Below, one piece after another: positions 20,070 to 31,272 of a stretch of 64,000 nt of DNA (position 1 is the first letter of the stretch; the number at the start of each line of letters is the position of its first letter). This DNA is from Niebla homalea (Eukaryota; Ascomycota; Lecanoromycetes; Lecanorales; Ramalinaceae). The position numbers and the translations under genes were made by a program. The stretch covers positions 434,001 through 498,000 of the forward strand of contig JAHGAU010000026.1 of assembly GCA_019925105.1 (NCBI GenBank). Reading direction: 5' to 3'. Below the pieces are notes generated by a model. The model was not told where the DNA came from, made no database searches, and saw nothing but the letters and a program-made list of their open reading frames with translations.

Positions 20070-22922
20070 ATGTCATCGCTGGTTAAGCGCAAGCATGATG
20101 CAATCGACCTTACTGGCGATGATGATGCTGCAATGTCATCGCAGTCGCGCAACCAAGCTCCCACTCAAGATGAACACGATACTTGGGTCGCGCAGGAGGA
20201 GCATGAGGCAGAGGATATCATCCTCTCCTCACAAGATGGCGATGAAGAGAGCATGACGACCTATCAACTGTACGGTGTTCTGGCGACGAAGATTGTCGGT
20301 GTGCAATATTACAGAGGGATTGCCAGCAATGGCGAATATGTGGTAGTCCGGAGGGAGCCAAGTAATCAGGTACATTATACAAGGCCCTCCTCAAAATGAT
20401 AATGAGCATCGCTGATGGATCATAAGTATGATTCGAATGCGATTAAAGTCGAGAATGTGCAGCGTACTCAAATTGGGCATATTCCTCGTGCTATGGCTAG
20501 CAAACTTGCAAAGTATATGGATCGAGGCGCATTGCTTGTAGAGGGGTCTCTTTCCGGATCGGTGGGCACATATGATTGCCCCATCTCTTTGAAGCTATTT
20601 GGTACCAGTGAGCCTATCGAGCGCGCCAACCTGCGTAGCCAGATGAAAGCAGACCGGCTTCCATGCACAGTGATCGATGAGAAAGAGCGGGAGGCGAAAA
20701 AGCGCAGGGGAGAAGAGTTGAAGAAGGCTGCCGCTGCCAAGAAGAGCATGATGTCGCGTGGCAAGGCCGGTGGTGGACAGTCGTTTGATTCTTCAAGCCA
20801 GACAGGCTTCGCTGGATCACAGTCTCAGGGCGACAGTGCATCCAGCCAAAGCTTGGATGATATCATGGAGGCTAGCCAACGTTTCAACCCCAGGGAAATG
20901 GGCGAGGTTGTGGAGACGTTTGGAGCCGGAGAAGAAGTCCTTTCGCAGATGCCAATGGCCGAGTGCCCGGTGCACTTGGCAACTTCGTTACTGCCGTATC
21001 AGCGTCAAGCTCTTGCGTGGTTGTTGGAAAAAGAGAACCCGAAGAACGCACCCGAAGGCTCTGATGAGGCAGTCCAGCTCTGGAAGCCCCATCCAAGATC
21101 CAAGGGCGTCTATATCAACATCGCCACCAACTACGCTATACAAGGCAAGCCTGAATTGGCTAGTGGGGGCATCTTGAGCGACGACATGGGTCTGGGGAAG
21201 ACCTTGGAAATGATCTCCTTGATGGTAGCAGATCCTCTGAAGCGCGATTCTCGTAAAACGACACTTATCGTTGCTCCAGTCGGTGTAATGACCAATTGGA
21301 GCGGACAAATCGCACAGCATGTACACAAAGAGCACGCTCTGCAAGTCCTTATTTATCATGGATCTGCTAAGAAGGTTATGAAACCCGAGGAATTCCAAGC
21401 CTACGACGTGGTCATCACATCGTATGGATCTCTTACCTCTGAATATTTCGGGAAGAACACAAAGAATCCGTCTGCAGTGCCAAGAAGGAACGGTCTATAC
21501 TCAGTGGACTGGCGACGCATCATACTCGATGAGGGTCACACCATCAGGAATCCACAGACGAAGTTTTCCCTGGCAGCAAATAACCTAATTGCTCAATCGA
21601 GATGGGTTCTTACTGGAACACCGATCATCAACAAGCTTCGAGATCTGTACTCATTGGTGCGATTCATCCGCTTGACAGGAGGTCTAGAGCGCCTGGATGT
21701 CTTCAACAGCGTCCTGATCAGACCACTCAAAAACGGCGAGGGCAACGCCAGGCTGCTCCTCCAAGCTCTCATGGCCACCATCTGCCTTCGCCGCAAGAAG
21801 GAGATGAAATTCGTCGACCTCCGCCTTCCCGAACTCTCGGAATACGTCCACAAACTCGAATTCCACCCCTCGGAGCGCGAGAAATACGATGCCCTCCAAG
21901 CCGAAGCGCAGGGCCTCCTTCGTACCGTCCAGCACGGCCATGGCGGCGAACAAAATACCTATCGCCACTTACTCGAAGTCCTGCTCCGACTCCGCCAAGT
22001 CTGCAACCACTGGAGACTCTGCGGCGAGCGTGTGACCAACATCCTTGCAGCGCTCGAGACCCAGAAGTCCGTCGACCTGACCCCAGAAAATAAGGCGGCA
22101 CTGCAGGCGATGTTGCAGCTCAGCATCGAGTCCCGCGAGGATTGTCCAATCTGTCTGGAACCGCTGCACAACCCGGTCATCACCAACTGCGCGCACGCCT
22201 TCGGCAAAGAATGTATCGAGCAAGTGATAGAAACGCAGCATCGGTGCCCCATGTGCCGCGCCGAGCCCCTGGACCACTCCAATCTCGTGCCGCCCGCCAT
22301 CGAACTGGGCGAGACGTCCTCCGCCTCCGCAACCAACTACACAGAGGACATGGACCACGACACCTCCTCCTCCAAGACGGAAGCCCTCCTCTCCATCCTC
22401 TCCGCCACATCCAAGAAGCACCCGGGCACCAAGACCGTCATCTTCAGCCAGTGGACCTCGTTCCTCGACATCATCCAAGCCCGGCTCACCGCCTCGCTGC
22501 CAGCCACCACGCACATCGCCCGCATCGACGGCTCGCTGCGCCCCGCCCAACGCGACGCCGCGCTCACGGCCTTGAACGACGATCCCGATTGCACCGTCCT
22601 CCTCGCTTCCCTCGCCGTCTGCTCCGTCGGGCTGAACCTCGTCGCGGCGAGCCAGGTGATCTTGGCGGATTCCTGGTGGGCCCCCGCCATCGAGGATCAA
22701 GCCGTCGATCGGGTGCACCGGCTCGGTCAGAAGAAGGCGACAACGGTGTGGCGACTGGTGGTGGAGGGCACGGTGGAGGAGCGGGTGTTGGACATCCAGG
22801 GGGAGAAGCGGACGCTGATGGGCTTGGCGTTTGCGGAGCGGGTTGGTGAGAAGGGCGGGAGGGGCAAGGGGAAGGAGAGCAGAGGGGGCAGATTGGGGGA
22901 TATCGAGAGGTTGTTGAAGTGA
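20070..22922 (+). CDS. HLTF/Rad5-type DNA translocase and ubiquitin ligase (HIRAN, SNF2, RING, helicase C)
   Basis: Two exons: 20070-20369 and 20427-22922; 931 residues. The intron (GTACAT...CATAAG) falls inside the HIRAN domain and its removal restores REPSNQ-YDSNAIKVENV. HIRAN spans ~70-165, as in HLTF, where it grips 3' DNA ends. The SNF2 ATPase follows, with LPYQRQALAWLL, the Walker A segment DDMGLGKTLEM (~350) and Walker B as ILDEGH (~470). A C3HC4 RING (CPICLEP...CAHAFGKECI...CPMCRAE, ~671-711) interrupts the helicase, the hallmark of the Rad5/HLTF/SHPRH group. The C-terminal helicase half has IARIDGSL and QAVDRVHRLGQ. Family role: PCNA poly-ubiquitylation and fork remodelling after replication stress. 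I start at ATG 20070; the preceding GTG codons are not a eukaryotic start. Compact length and early HIRAN favour HLTF-like over canonical Rad5. Confidence 0.93.
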
Positions 22923-23281
22923 GCTCGAGAAGAACCAGGTTGAGCGAGCGGGGGAGTCAAGAGGGCGGGAAAAGGAATGGTGGACGGGGGTTACGGTAAA
23001 AAGGATAAATGATCGGAGATTGGTGAAGCTGGTCGAATGTGGCTTTCATGTGTGGTGATATCTTCTCGTGCGCTTCTGTGCTTTGGGTGAGGCAAAAGTG
23101 GATAGATTTCGGTTTTCACATAGCTTCACAGCTTCTTCGGTTAACTGTGCTCATAGCAGGCTCTACCCGCTCAGGGAGCTCTTCTTTCCAACTTCTAATA
23201 ATCAGCATCATGGTATCACAACTCGGACTCACCAAAACCCTTACTGCACGCAGTGTCCAAATCGCCCTGGCATCACCGATA
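22923..23281. other. Convergent 3' spacer
   Basis: Spacer between the tail-to-tail HLTF-like and Nup120 genes. It contains only short unsupported frames; I see nothing else. Confidence 0.4.
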
Positions 23282-26200
23282 CTACAGCAGATCCATCCCA
23301 TCACCCTCCACACCACCAAAGGCAAATTTCCCCGACTCAACAACGCTCCTTCGATCCAACTCCTGCTGATACCCCTCCCGTAAATCCTGCACGGTTACGA
23401 TTCTCCTTGGCCGGCGATCACTATCCAGCCCATTGGCGACGTCCTCCTCCCCGCCACTCAACACCCATGCGTTCTCATTCCCTGCACAGGACAAAAGGTT
23501 GATGACTGTCAAGTACTGTCTATCCAGGACCGCCTCGTTCGCACCCGCAACATCACGTTTCACCAAGGTCTGCATCTCATCCAGCGCTGGCATCAACGCT
23601 TTTGCCGCACCGCGGAAGTCGTTGAAATGAAGGCGCCACGCCGCAAGCGTCTCTGGCTTGGCTCTCTTCGCTATCAGTGTATCAACTTGCCCAAGTAAGG
23701 TCGTTGGCCAATCGAAGTCAAGGAGTTGTGGGGCAGCGTGTGGGGTTCCCAATATGGCATTGATGAGGTCAGGGACAAGGGCGTGGGGGTTCGGGTGGTC
23801 TGTCATTGCCTGGAAGGCAGTGAGAAAGTCGCGTGTATTGAGCGAGGCGGAGAACAGAGATCCGAGGAGGTCGGTGCGAGTTTGCGAATCGGACTGCTCG
23901 GGGAGCTGGTCCAAGGCAAGTTGAGCGAAGTGGGCGACTTGGGCCGAGGCGGTCGGCGAGGTCAAGATATTTGGGCGACCGTGGTCAAAGAGCTTGATAA
24001 TGTGGCTATAGTAGTTGGGGAGTCCTGAACCTAGAGCCAGCGCTTCTGTGGGGGAGATGAGATTGCTTGATGCTTGGACGTACTCGAACCTGGAGGGACG
24101 CGCTAGAGATGCGATATCAGCAGTGGACAGCTGAGGTGTGAGTAGGAAAGTGAAACTCACATAGCCGGGAAGCCGCCTTTTGAAAAAGCACTGCTGCCTC
24201 CTCAACTTCCCCAAGTAGTAATGCCAATCGGCCTCGTACGTAGGTGGCCCAGGGCGTCCCAGGTAGAAATTGCTGGAAATCCTTCGCTAGATCTGGCTCA
24301 TCGTGCACCAGCAGGTTGCATTGTATGTGGACTAGCACCTCGTCCCAGGGAACGGTGGCATTTCCCCCGTCTACCCACTGAAGCAGATCCTGAATGTCAT
24401 TGGTGAGTGCTTCGCATGAAGATTGCTGCTCGTCCGACTGCGGCTTGAGATCGACAGCGAAGGCGGTTTCGAGAATCGTTGGCCTCCAATCCAGCTGATC
24501 GTCATTCGCTGCTTTGCCGTCTGTGTCAGATGTGTTGTCTCTCATCTTTGATCGTACATTATCCACGAGCCACGACATTACTCTGATCTTCCTCAGGAAG
24601 CCCACAAGCCCTTCGAATATCTGTGGTCCGTCAAAGAATGGCATAGGGTTTTCGTCCGGGTCGATATCATCTACAATCACAACTAGGGCTAAAAGATCTG
24701 AGAGTATTGTCTCACGCTGGTAAATGATGTCGCGGGCGCCATTGATGACGAGCCGATGCCCGAACTTAGTATAGAAAAGATCCTCGGATTTCTCTGGCAA
24801 GAAGTGCTTGAATGATTCCATAATGCCAAAGAAAGCGTCTGAAGCTAAGTTCTTTAGGCCTTCGATAGGCGCGAGCATGTCGTGAACCAATTCGTCAAGG
24901 AGACCATCTTCAATTTCGTTGTCGAAATCACAGCTTGCCGAGAACCGCTCCACTCTCTTAGGCATTGGTAGCTGAGACTTTGACCAAAGTTCCTCCGATA
25001 GCGCAGCATCAAAGTTTCGTCGTAGAGCATCGCTGAACGACTGTCTGAATGTCGCTGCGGTACTGATGACTAGAGCAAGCTCATCTGGTAGCTTGGGATC
25101 GCTGAGAGACTCGGTCTCGACAGAGGGTAATTCTAAGTATTCGTGTGAGACGGAGAGCACTTCGGGAGCATTAAAAGCCATGACTTCGAGCGGAGTACAG
25201 GATCGAACGGTCGAGCATCCATCTGCGAAAGCAATCCAGGGCATACCTGTCCCTTTGTCAAGTGCAAGGGACGGGGCCAAGTACCTAGAGCGATTGAGGT
25301 CATTGATCTGCTGCCATAAGATCATCCACTCCTGCTGGATTTGTGACGGGTGAGTCTCCTGCCCAGTTTCCGAGGCATCCTTGGCGATTCGCAAGATGAT
25401 CGCGGTAACCAGCCTTCGAGCCAGAGGCATTTTGGGGTTTGGAAGGATGACTCCTCGATCGACGCGGTAGATGCTGAGCCCTGATTCAAGGACAAATTCG
25501 GTGTACCTTCCTGGGGCCAATAGATATCGAAGCCATTGTTGGTTGATGGCTTCGCCGTCAGCCAATCCACCATCAGCCAATAGGGGAGGCCGCAGTTGTT
25601 GCTCCTCGGAAGTCTGCATTGTCGTCGCAATCCAAGACTTGTTCCACGTGCTTGGTAAGTCTTCGAGCTCGGTCCGTAGTCTATATAACTTGCATTGGCG
25701 GTTTGACCTCGTCAAAAGCCAGAATTCCAGCTTGTCATCCCCATGCTTCTGTCTGACTTTGAAGTCAACAACTCGCCAAATGGCCTGATTATCAGGACTT
25801 GGGTCTGGATCAGGGGGTATTAAGACGGCATCTGAGAATAAATCTCGGATTCCAACATCACCGCTGTCGGGATCTCGGACACCCCAGAATTTGAATTGAC
25901 CTAGATCATGGGGGGAGAAAGTGACGATGTAGTACATGTCACCGGTCGAGGACGCAGAAGCGTTGAAGAACTCTAGGATAACCGCATTAGCAGGGTTGAT
26001 CATCATTTTAGGCACGTCATGCGGATCGCAATTCTGCCAGAGTAAATCCTGCGAAAAGACTGCGGCAGACTTCTTGAGATTCCAGGCCCTGAGTGTGTGA
26101 TCCATGCAGACAGCGAACATGTGACCTCCATTGGGCGCCATTGCCACCCTGAGAGGTGCCGTCTTCTCCAAAGTTGTCCCGTCATAGCGGACGGTGTTGC

Positions 26201-26933
26201 TACCCTGCCACCTGACGATCCCTCGTAGGGAACTAACCATACCGTTGCCTCCATAGCGGGTTTCGATCCATCTCGACCCATCGCCAGCCTTTCCTCTTGC
26301 GAGATGCACCACTTCCCCGTCGGTCAAGGAGACGAGAAGGTCTGATGAGCTTGCGGCATGAAGGCGATGGGGGGTGCTGTTGGAAAGGGTCGAGGGTCGA
26401 GCAATCTTGCACCATCTCCAGGGATCTTCCTCTGACGCGGCAGCATGACAGAAGAAGGACTTGCGAAGCAGTATAGTGTAAAGTTCACTTGCCCTTGTCA
26501 ATACAAATAAGTTGAGCAGCTGTGGGTCGTCCGTATCTGCCAGCGCTACGCCTCCTTGCTTTAATTGGGCACCAAAACATAGATGCAGCGTGTATAATCC
26601 ATCTCGCTGTGCTTCATCGCTCTTACTTGGATCTACAGACCGTACCTCCAAAGTCTTTTGATCGTTTATAACGCGCCATAGAAAGCTTCTCGGATAATGT
26701 GAGGATCTTGAATGGTGTATGGAGGCGACGGAGGCTAAATGATGGGCATTGAAGGCATCTTGAGAGTCAAATGGCGGGTGAGACTGAATTATCTTGCGGG
26801 TCGATCGCTGACGAACGCTGAAGGGACCGGCTGGCGAGACCTGGATTTGAATAATGGAGCCTCTGGGGGAATCCACATTTGCGCGAGTTTCTGTGAAAAG
26901 GCTCAGTGGGGCGATTGGAGGCTTTTGAGCCAT
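23282..26933 (-). CDS. NUP120: Nucleoporin Nup120/Nup160, Y-complex of the nuclear pore
   Basis: Two exons: 26933-24161 and 24102-23282; 1,197 residues. The intron (GTGAGT...TCTCTAG, with branch CTGAT) joins QKAASRL to SRPSRFEYVQASSN; the nearer CAG at 24,131 would break frame. The N-terminal half is the family's beta-propeller, with the blocks SFLWRVINDQKTLEVRSVD, LFVLTRASELYTILLRKSFF, HRLHAASSSDLLVSLTDGEV and SSLRGIVRW. The C-terminal half is helical. Nup120 is a scaffold of the Y-shaped (Nup84/Nup107) complex that coats the pore membrane. It is transcribed divergently from Trs65 with only 247 bases between the ATGs. The assignment rests on the propeller blocks and on length; other Y-complex members such as Nup133 fit less well. 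Confidence 0.82.
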
Positions 26934-27180
26934 CTCACGGAATAAGTTTGACGGGCAGGTGCGATGACTGCAAAGGAGAATTTTACTTCTGGATGTTGTC
27001 GAAATAGCGCATGCAGGAGCAGTGAAAGTAAATAGTGGTGATCGACTTCAAGTCGTCACATTCCTGGAAACACGTGCAAAATGCGGGGCGGACCGCACCC
27101 CAAAACAGCCTCACACCGTTCAGTCATCTCTCTTTCTCTATGCTAAAGCCGCAGATGCAAAGGGGCTAATGTAGGTGACC
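26934..27180. promoter_or_regulatory. Divergent promoter of NUP120 and TRS65
   Basis: Only 247 bases separate the two ATGs, so both genes must share this region. It contains a CACGTG E-box at 27071-27076, a GC-rich stretch at 27,081-27,100 and a pyrimidine-rich tract (TCTCTCTTTCTCT) near 27,127, probably the Trs65 leader. Confidence 0.6.
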
Positions 27181-29055
27181 ATGGATGACGATGAATTTAT
27201 TGGTTCGTCAAGATTCTCAGTGCTTGCTCCCGATGCCACTGAGCTCGAGGTCAAAGAGCTGTTTGATGGTCACAACCCCGATCTTCGGAGGCCCGATGCG
27301 GACCTTGTGAGGTCCATCAAACAACGGGCATTGCTCTACTTTGGTGAGTCAGAAGTATTGGACGCTTCTGCTGTGATCTTACTCATTCACAGGCACCGTA
27401 TAGATGAGTTGCTACCGATTTACCTTGTATTGAAGACATCCCAATCTGACATAGACCTCCTGAAGTCATTTTTCCCCCGCTTGTTTATCTCACTAGAATT
27501 ACGAGCAATCGGTTCCGCTCTGCGCAATTCTGGTGATAAGAATGCTGCAAAAGGACTTCCACCCGTCAAGCAAGAAGATGTCATTTGGAAAGGGACCCTA
27601 GTGACTGCTGAAGATCCTGTCTTGATCCGACTTGGTGACCAGGGGGATTCGCAAGATGGGCTGATCTTCGTCTGGCAAATCAAACTAGTGATTAGTAAGC
27701 GACTGAATATAGCAAAGAGAAGGCCTAAGCTGATAAGTAGCCTAGATCGACCACGGATCAGATTGCAATCGCCCATGATTAACTTCAAACCTACAGCTGC
27801 CCTCCAGCCCGAGAAGCATCTGATCAATGAGATACTGTCTGATCCCTATGTGACCAGTAACTCCCCAGCTTCACAAAACGTTTTGGAGCCTCTGAGACCA
27901 CTTGTAGCGGCAAGCGCTCAGGCGCCTAACCTTTCGGCCGCCAGACTGCGCAGTATTCAGCCAACGAGCGAGAACCCGCTGCTGCGTAACAGACCTTTGA
28001 AGGTGAATGTGCCCGCTGCTTTCCGTGCCTTACCAGCCATTTCAAGCCGCATTCGTTACCAAAGATCAACACAACCTAGCAAGGACCTGTCCGTCATTGC
28101 ACACTTAGATCTAGAAGCAGCTCCATTCTCAACAAGTGATGTCGAGATTACCAAGGTTAACGTGGAGCTTCCAAGCGGATCCGCTGAAGGCCTCGGTGAA
28201 CTTCAAATCCCAACACTTCCGTTACGATGTAGTCCAAGGGATAAGGTAGTCTTCCTGCATCGTCTCACCCTGAACAAGCCTCAGGACGGCTTCGATACAG
28301 TGATGTACAGACCCTTGGATATCACGGTCGATGCCATTGTCCAGGTCTCAAGAACATGTAAACCTGTCATTCAGATGCGGTGGAAAACCGTCGTTGATTT
28401 CTCAGCTTGCTTGAATGCACATTCAAGCGATCAGACGCATGCAATGCAGCAAGCGAATAGGCAGATCAAGGACCAGCCCAACATGCCTCATTCGTCTCAG
28501 CGAGGAGGACAGGGAGAGATGCGGCGTCAAGGAGTATCAATTGACAGCCTTGGCGTTATGATGACCTTTACAGCTCCATCCATAGTGCATATGGGCGAAA
28601 TCTTCACATGGAACGTCCTGGTTTTCAACAAGTCGAGCGACGTCCAGCGACTCGCTATTGTTCCAGTACCCAAACCCGATCTTGGTCACCATAGAGGACA
28701 TCATGCAAACATTTCATCTGCATCCATTGAAGGTAAGAAGGACGTCGATCTTGCTAGAGCCGTCATTGATGAGAATGTATTGTACGCCATGCAAAAATCT
28801 TCATTGAGCCCGCCTTCAGACTTGGTAAGTCTCACTTCGCGGGTGGAGATTGGGTGAGTCAGGATCACACGTCCATTCGAAATTACTCTACTAAATTGCC
28901 CCAGGCCACTCAACCCAGGCTCATGCTATGAATCGCAGCTGAAGCTGATGGCTCTCTCGACAGGACATTTGCGCATGCATGGAGTCAAAGTGATAGATGT
29001 CGCATCCAAGAACACTGTAGAAGTCACAGACTTACCCGACGTTGTAGTAGAATGA
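27181..29055 (+). CDS. TRS65: TRAPP II complex subunit Trs65-like
   Basis: Two exons: 27181-28853 and 28905-29055; 607 residues. The join (GTGAGT...CCCCAG) gives RVEIG-PLNPGSCYESQLKLMALSTG and the ending TVEVTDLPDVVVE, matching the short conserved C-terminal block I associate with fungal Trs65. Upstream blocks include a beta-rich segment (VVFLHRLTLNKPQ, CKPVIQMRWKTVVDFS) and FTAPSIVHMGEIFTWNVLVFNKS, an Ig-like strand pattern. Trs65 is a fungal-specific part of TRAPP II, the Rab11/Ypt31 exchange factor at the late Golgi. The start is ATG 27181 (MDDDEFIGSS). A second GTAAGT donor at 28,826 inside the exon could give an alternative transcript, but it breaks frame with the last exon. Confidence 0.75.
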
Positions 29056-29663
29056 AGAGACACATTTTCCTCTTTGCTTGCTTCTGTCTTCTATTTGTAG
29101 TGGTGAGCATTTCCCATCAATGTCGGAAGTGAAGCTGAAACACCCTGGCTCCTGCCGCATGACGTTGCGGCGTCGCGGAAAGCGGAGTCGCTAGAGCGGA
29201 GTCGCAGCCGCTAGGTTTTGGATTTGCGGAGACGTATTTAGCAACGACCATCATGCGACAAGATCGTCCCTGAACGCTCTCTCCAATCACCTAGTGAAGC
29301 AATCCAAGCCTTGATCAATACCTTGACCATCATCGTCGCTGCGACTGGTCAAACTCGTCTTTCTCACTCCCAAGCGGCCTCCCCAACTACAGGCCACTTA
29401 GTTATTGATCTTACAAAAGCAGACCGGCTGGTCTGTACATACATCACCATGATCGAATCACCGCGGCAGAGAGTCATTCACACTCTCAATAGTCGCTACC
29501 TCTATGGCCGAGTTGTGCGTGCCTTCCCTATCCAAGCGCCCGAGTTGGCGTACCTCCAATACTTGAGCACTAGCATCACCAAACCATCATCGTGTAAAGC
29601 ACAGGACTAACGATTGCTCGTCATCAAAAGCCTCTCCTACACTTCCTAATATTCACCACTCAA
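29056..29663. other. Intergenic 0.6 kb
   Basis: 3' flank of Trs65 and promoter of the Mpv17-family gene. It contains a GC-rich triple repeat (29166-29205). A 99-codon plus-strand frame at 29311-29610 has no motif and I do not call it a gene. Confidence 0.45.
29166..29205. repeat. Triple GCGGMGTCGC motif
   Basis: AGCGGAGTCGC occurs at 29181-29191 and 29195-29205, and a one-letter-pair variant TGCGGCGTCGC at 29166-29176, giving spacings of 15 and 14 bases. The surroundings are not GC-rich. The regular spacing suggests an array of binding sites about 0.5 kb upstream of the Mpv17-family gene. Confidence 0.75.
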
Positions 29664-30590
29664 ATGATTGTCGTATGCCGCTTGATCGCCAAGTACAACT
29701 CTTACTATGGAGATAAACCAAGTCCGTTACCCTCGGTGCTTTATACTGCTCTAGGAGAAAAAAGGCTGATACGATGGTCTAGTCCTCACGACCATGATCA
29801 CGAACTCGGTGTGGCTTGATTGGCTCCTCCATGAAGAACTCAAAGACTTATTGCGATGCAGATCCTTGCCGGTATAGCGGATACCGTAGCTCAAACCCTC
29901 ACGACCATTCGCATCCGATCCCGGAGACTGCATCACCCCTCCAAGGACATATCAGATGGCATAGAGATGCCAACATACCCAGACTACGTAGATGAGAAGT
30001 CGCCGTACGCAAACGAGTACATGATACCACTCCGGCCTCCACCGCCGCCGGGTTTTGATTTTGAACGAATTACGCGCTTCATGGCCTATGGATTTATCAT
30101 CTCGCCATTGCAGTATCAATGGTTCTCATTCCTCACTCGCTCTTTTCCATTTGGCAAAACCAGCAAGACGATCCCAGCGTTGCAGAGAGTGGCACTGGAT
30201 CAGCTGATCTTTGCACCTATTGGTCAGTGACCCCGCTCAGTCCGAACAATCCCTGATTTCGTGCACCTGCTAACAGACTGCATAGGTTTGGCTTGCTTCT
30301 TTACATTCATGACCGTGACTGAAGGTGGCGGTCGCCGGGCAGTGACGCGGAAATTCCAAGAGGTTTACCTGCCCGCTCTGAAAGCGAATTTCATGCTGTG
30401 GCCCGCAGTACAAATCCTCAACTTCAGGGTCATTCCTCTGCCATTCCAGATCGTAAGTACTTACCTTCTTGAGTGTGGGTTTCTCGCGAACCCTGCTAAT
30501 GCCTGACACCTCTAGCCCTTCGTCTCCACTATTGGTATTGCGTGGACGGCCTATCTCTCGCTAACCAACTCAAATGATGACCCTTTATGA
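29664..30590 (+). CDS. Mpv17/PMP22-family membrane protein
   Basis: Four exons: 29664-29735, 29862-30222, 30286-30452 and 30516-30590; 224 residues. Exons 2-4 join with good signals (GTCAGT...CATAG and GTAAGT...TCTAG). They give ILAGIADTVAQTLT, then RFMAYGFIISPLQYQWFSFL, RVALDQLIFAPIG-LACFFTFMT, and NFMLWPAVQILNFRVIPLPFQI-PFVSTIGIAWTAYLS. This is the Mpv17/PMP22/Sym1/Woronin-sorting-complex family pattern of four membrane helices in peroxisome or mitochondrial inner membranes. The first exon is less certain: it contributes LIAKYNSYYGDKP, which fits the family N-terminus, but its donor is the weak GTGCTT. A 50-residue loop after LTTIRIR is longer than in yeast Sym1. Which organelle and which paralog cannot be decided from sequence alone. 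Confidence 0.82.
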
Positions 30591-31272
30591 GAATGTGCAA
30601 AAAACATGAGTACCTGTGCTTGGGTGCGATAGATGCTGCTATCATGATCATGGTTCGAGAAGGAGCAGCAATGCTGGCGTTCCGGATGTTGAAGTATGTC
30701 AAGCTCATAAGTAGCATGCATTGACGGAGTTTCAAGACTACGACTAACAGAATGACATATTTTGGGTGTCAGGGCAAGGACTGAAACTTTATTTATGGGG
30801 ACATTCGCAATAAGCGCTCCGCTGCATCGCTCATTGCCAAATGCTGCTGATGGTCGAATCGAGGGACCAATCTCGACATCGACGGGTCGAAGAGACTGTC
30901 GATAATGGTACGCTCAAGTCATCAATCATGCATACTAGACAACCGCAAATTATCTTCGTGCTTTTCAGAAAAGCCAATTCATCGTCCTCAATGCTACTCG
31001 TGTCAAACCAATGACTGTATATACCCCTCAAAATCATTGTTCAAACCGAAATTGCAAAGCCTGGAAGTAGATAATCATGTCACGTGACTTGGCGTTTTCG
31101 CCACATCGGCGCCAAGGGTGCCTGAGATTGATCAACGCGGCCCAGGGTGTATCCCCAATATCACCCTTCACGATAAACATTACCCAAAGCCTTCGTCAAT
31201 CATCCTTCACCAATTCGACCTCATCCTCGGTCCATTTTCCTTGATCGTTTCAATTCCTAGTCTCGGATCACC
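30591..31272. other. Intergenic 0.7 kb, upstream of RAD51
   Basis: 3' flank of the Mpv17-family gene and the RAD51 promoter, including the E-box/E2F-like cluster annotated separately. Short frames on both strands have no motif. Confidence 0.45.
31079..31116. promoter_or_regulatory. E-box and E2F/MBF-like palindrome in the RAD51 promoter
   Basis: GTCACGTGAC lies at 31078-31087. CTTGGCG at 31088-31094 is mirrored by CGCCAAG at 31110-31116, the latter inside GGCGCCAAG. E2F and fungal MBF-type factors bind TTSGCGC/ACGCG-like cores and drive S-phase genes, RAD51 among them in yeasts. The cluster ends 156 bases upstream of the ATG. Binding is inference. Confidence 0.45.

Noticed and set aside
29311..29610. 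99-codon plus-strand frame between Trs65 and the Mpv17-family gene
   Set aside because: No motif, no splice link to either neighbour, and ordinary length for chance.
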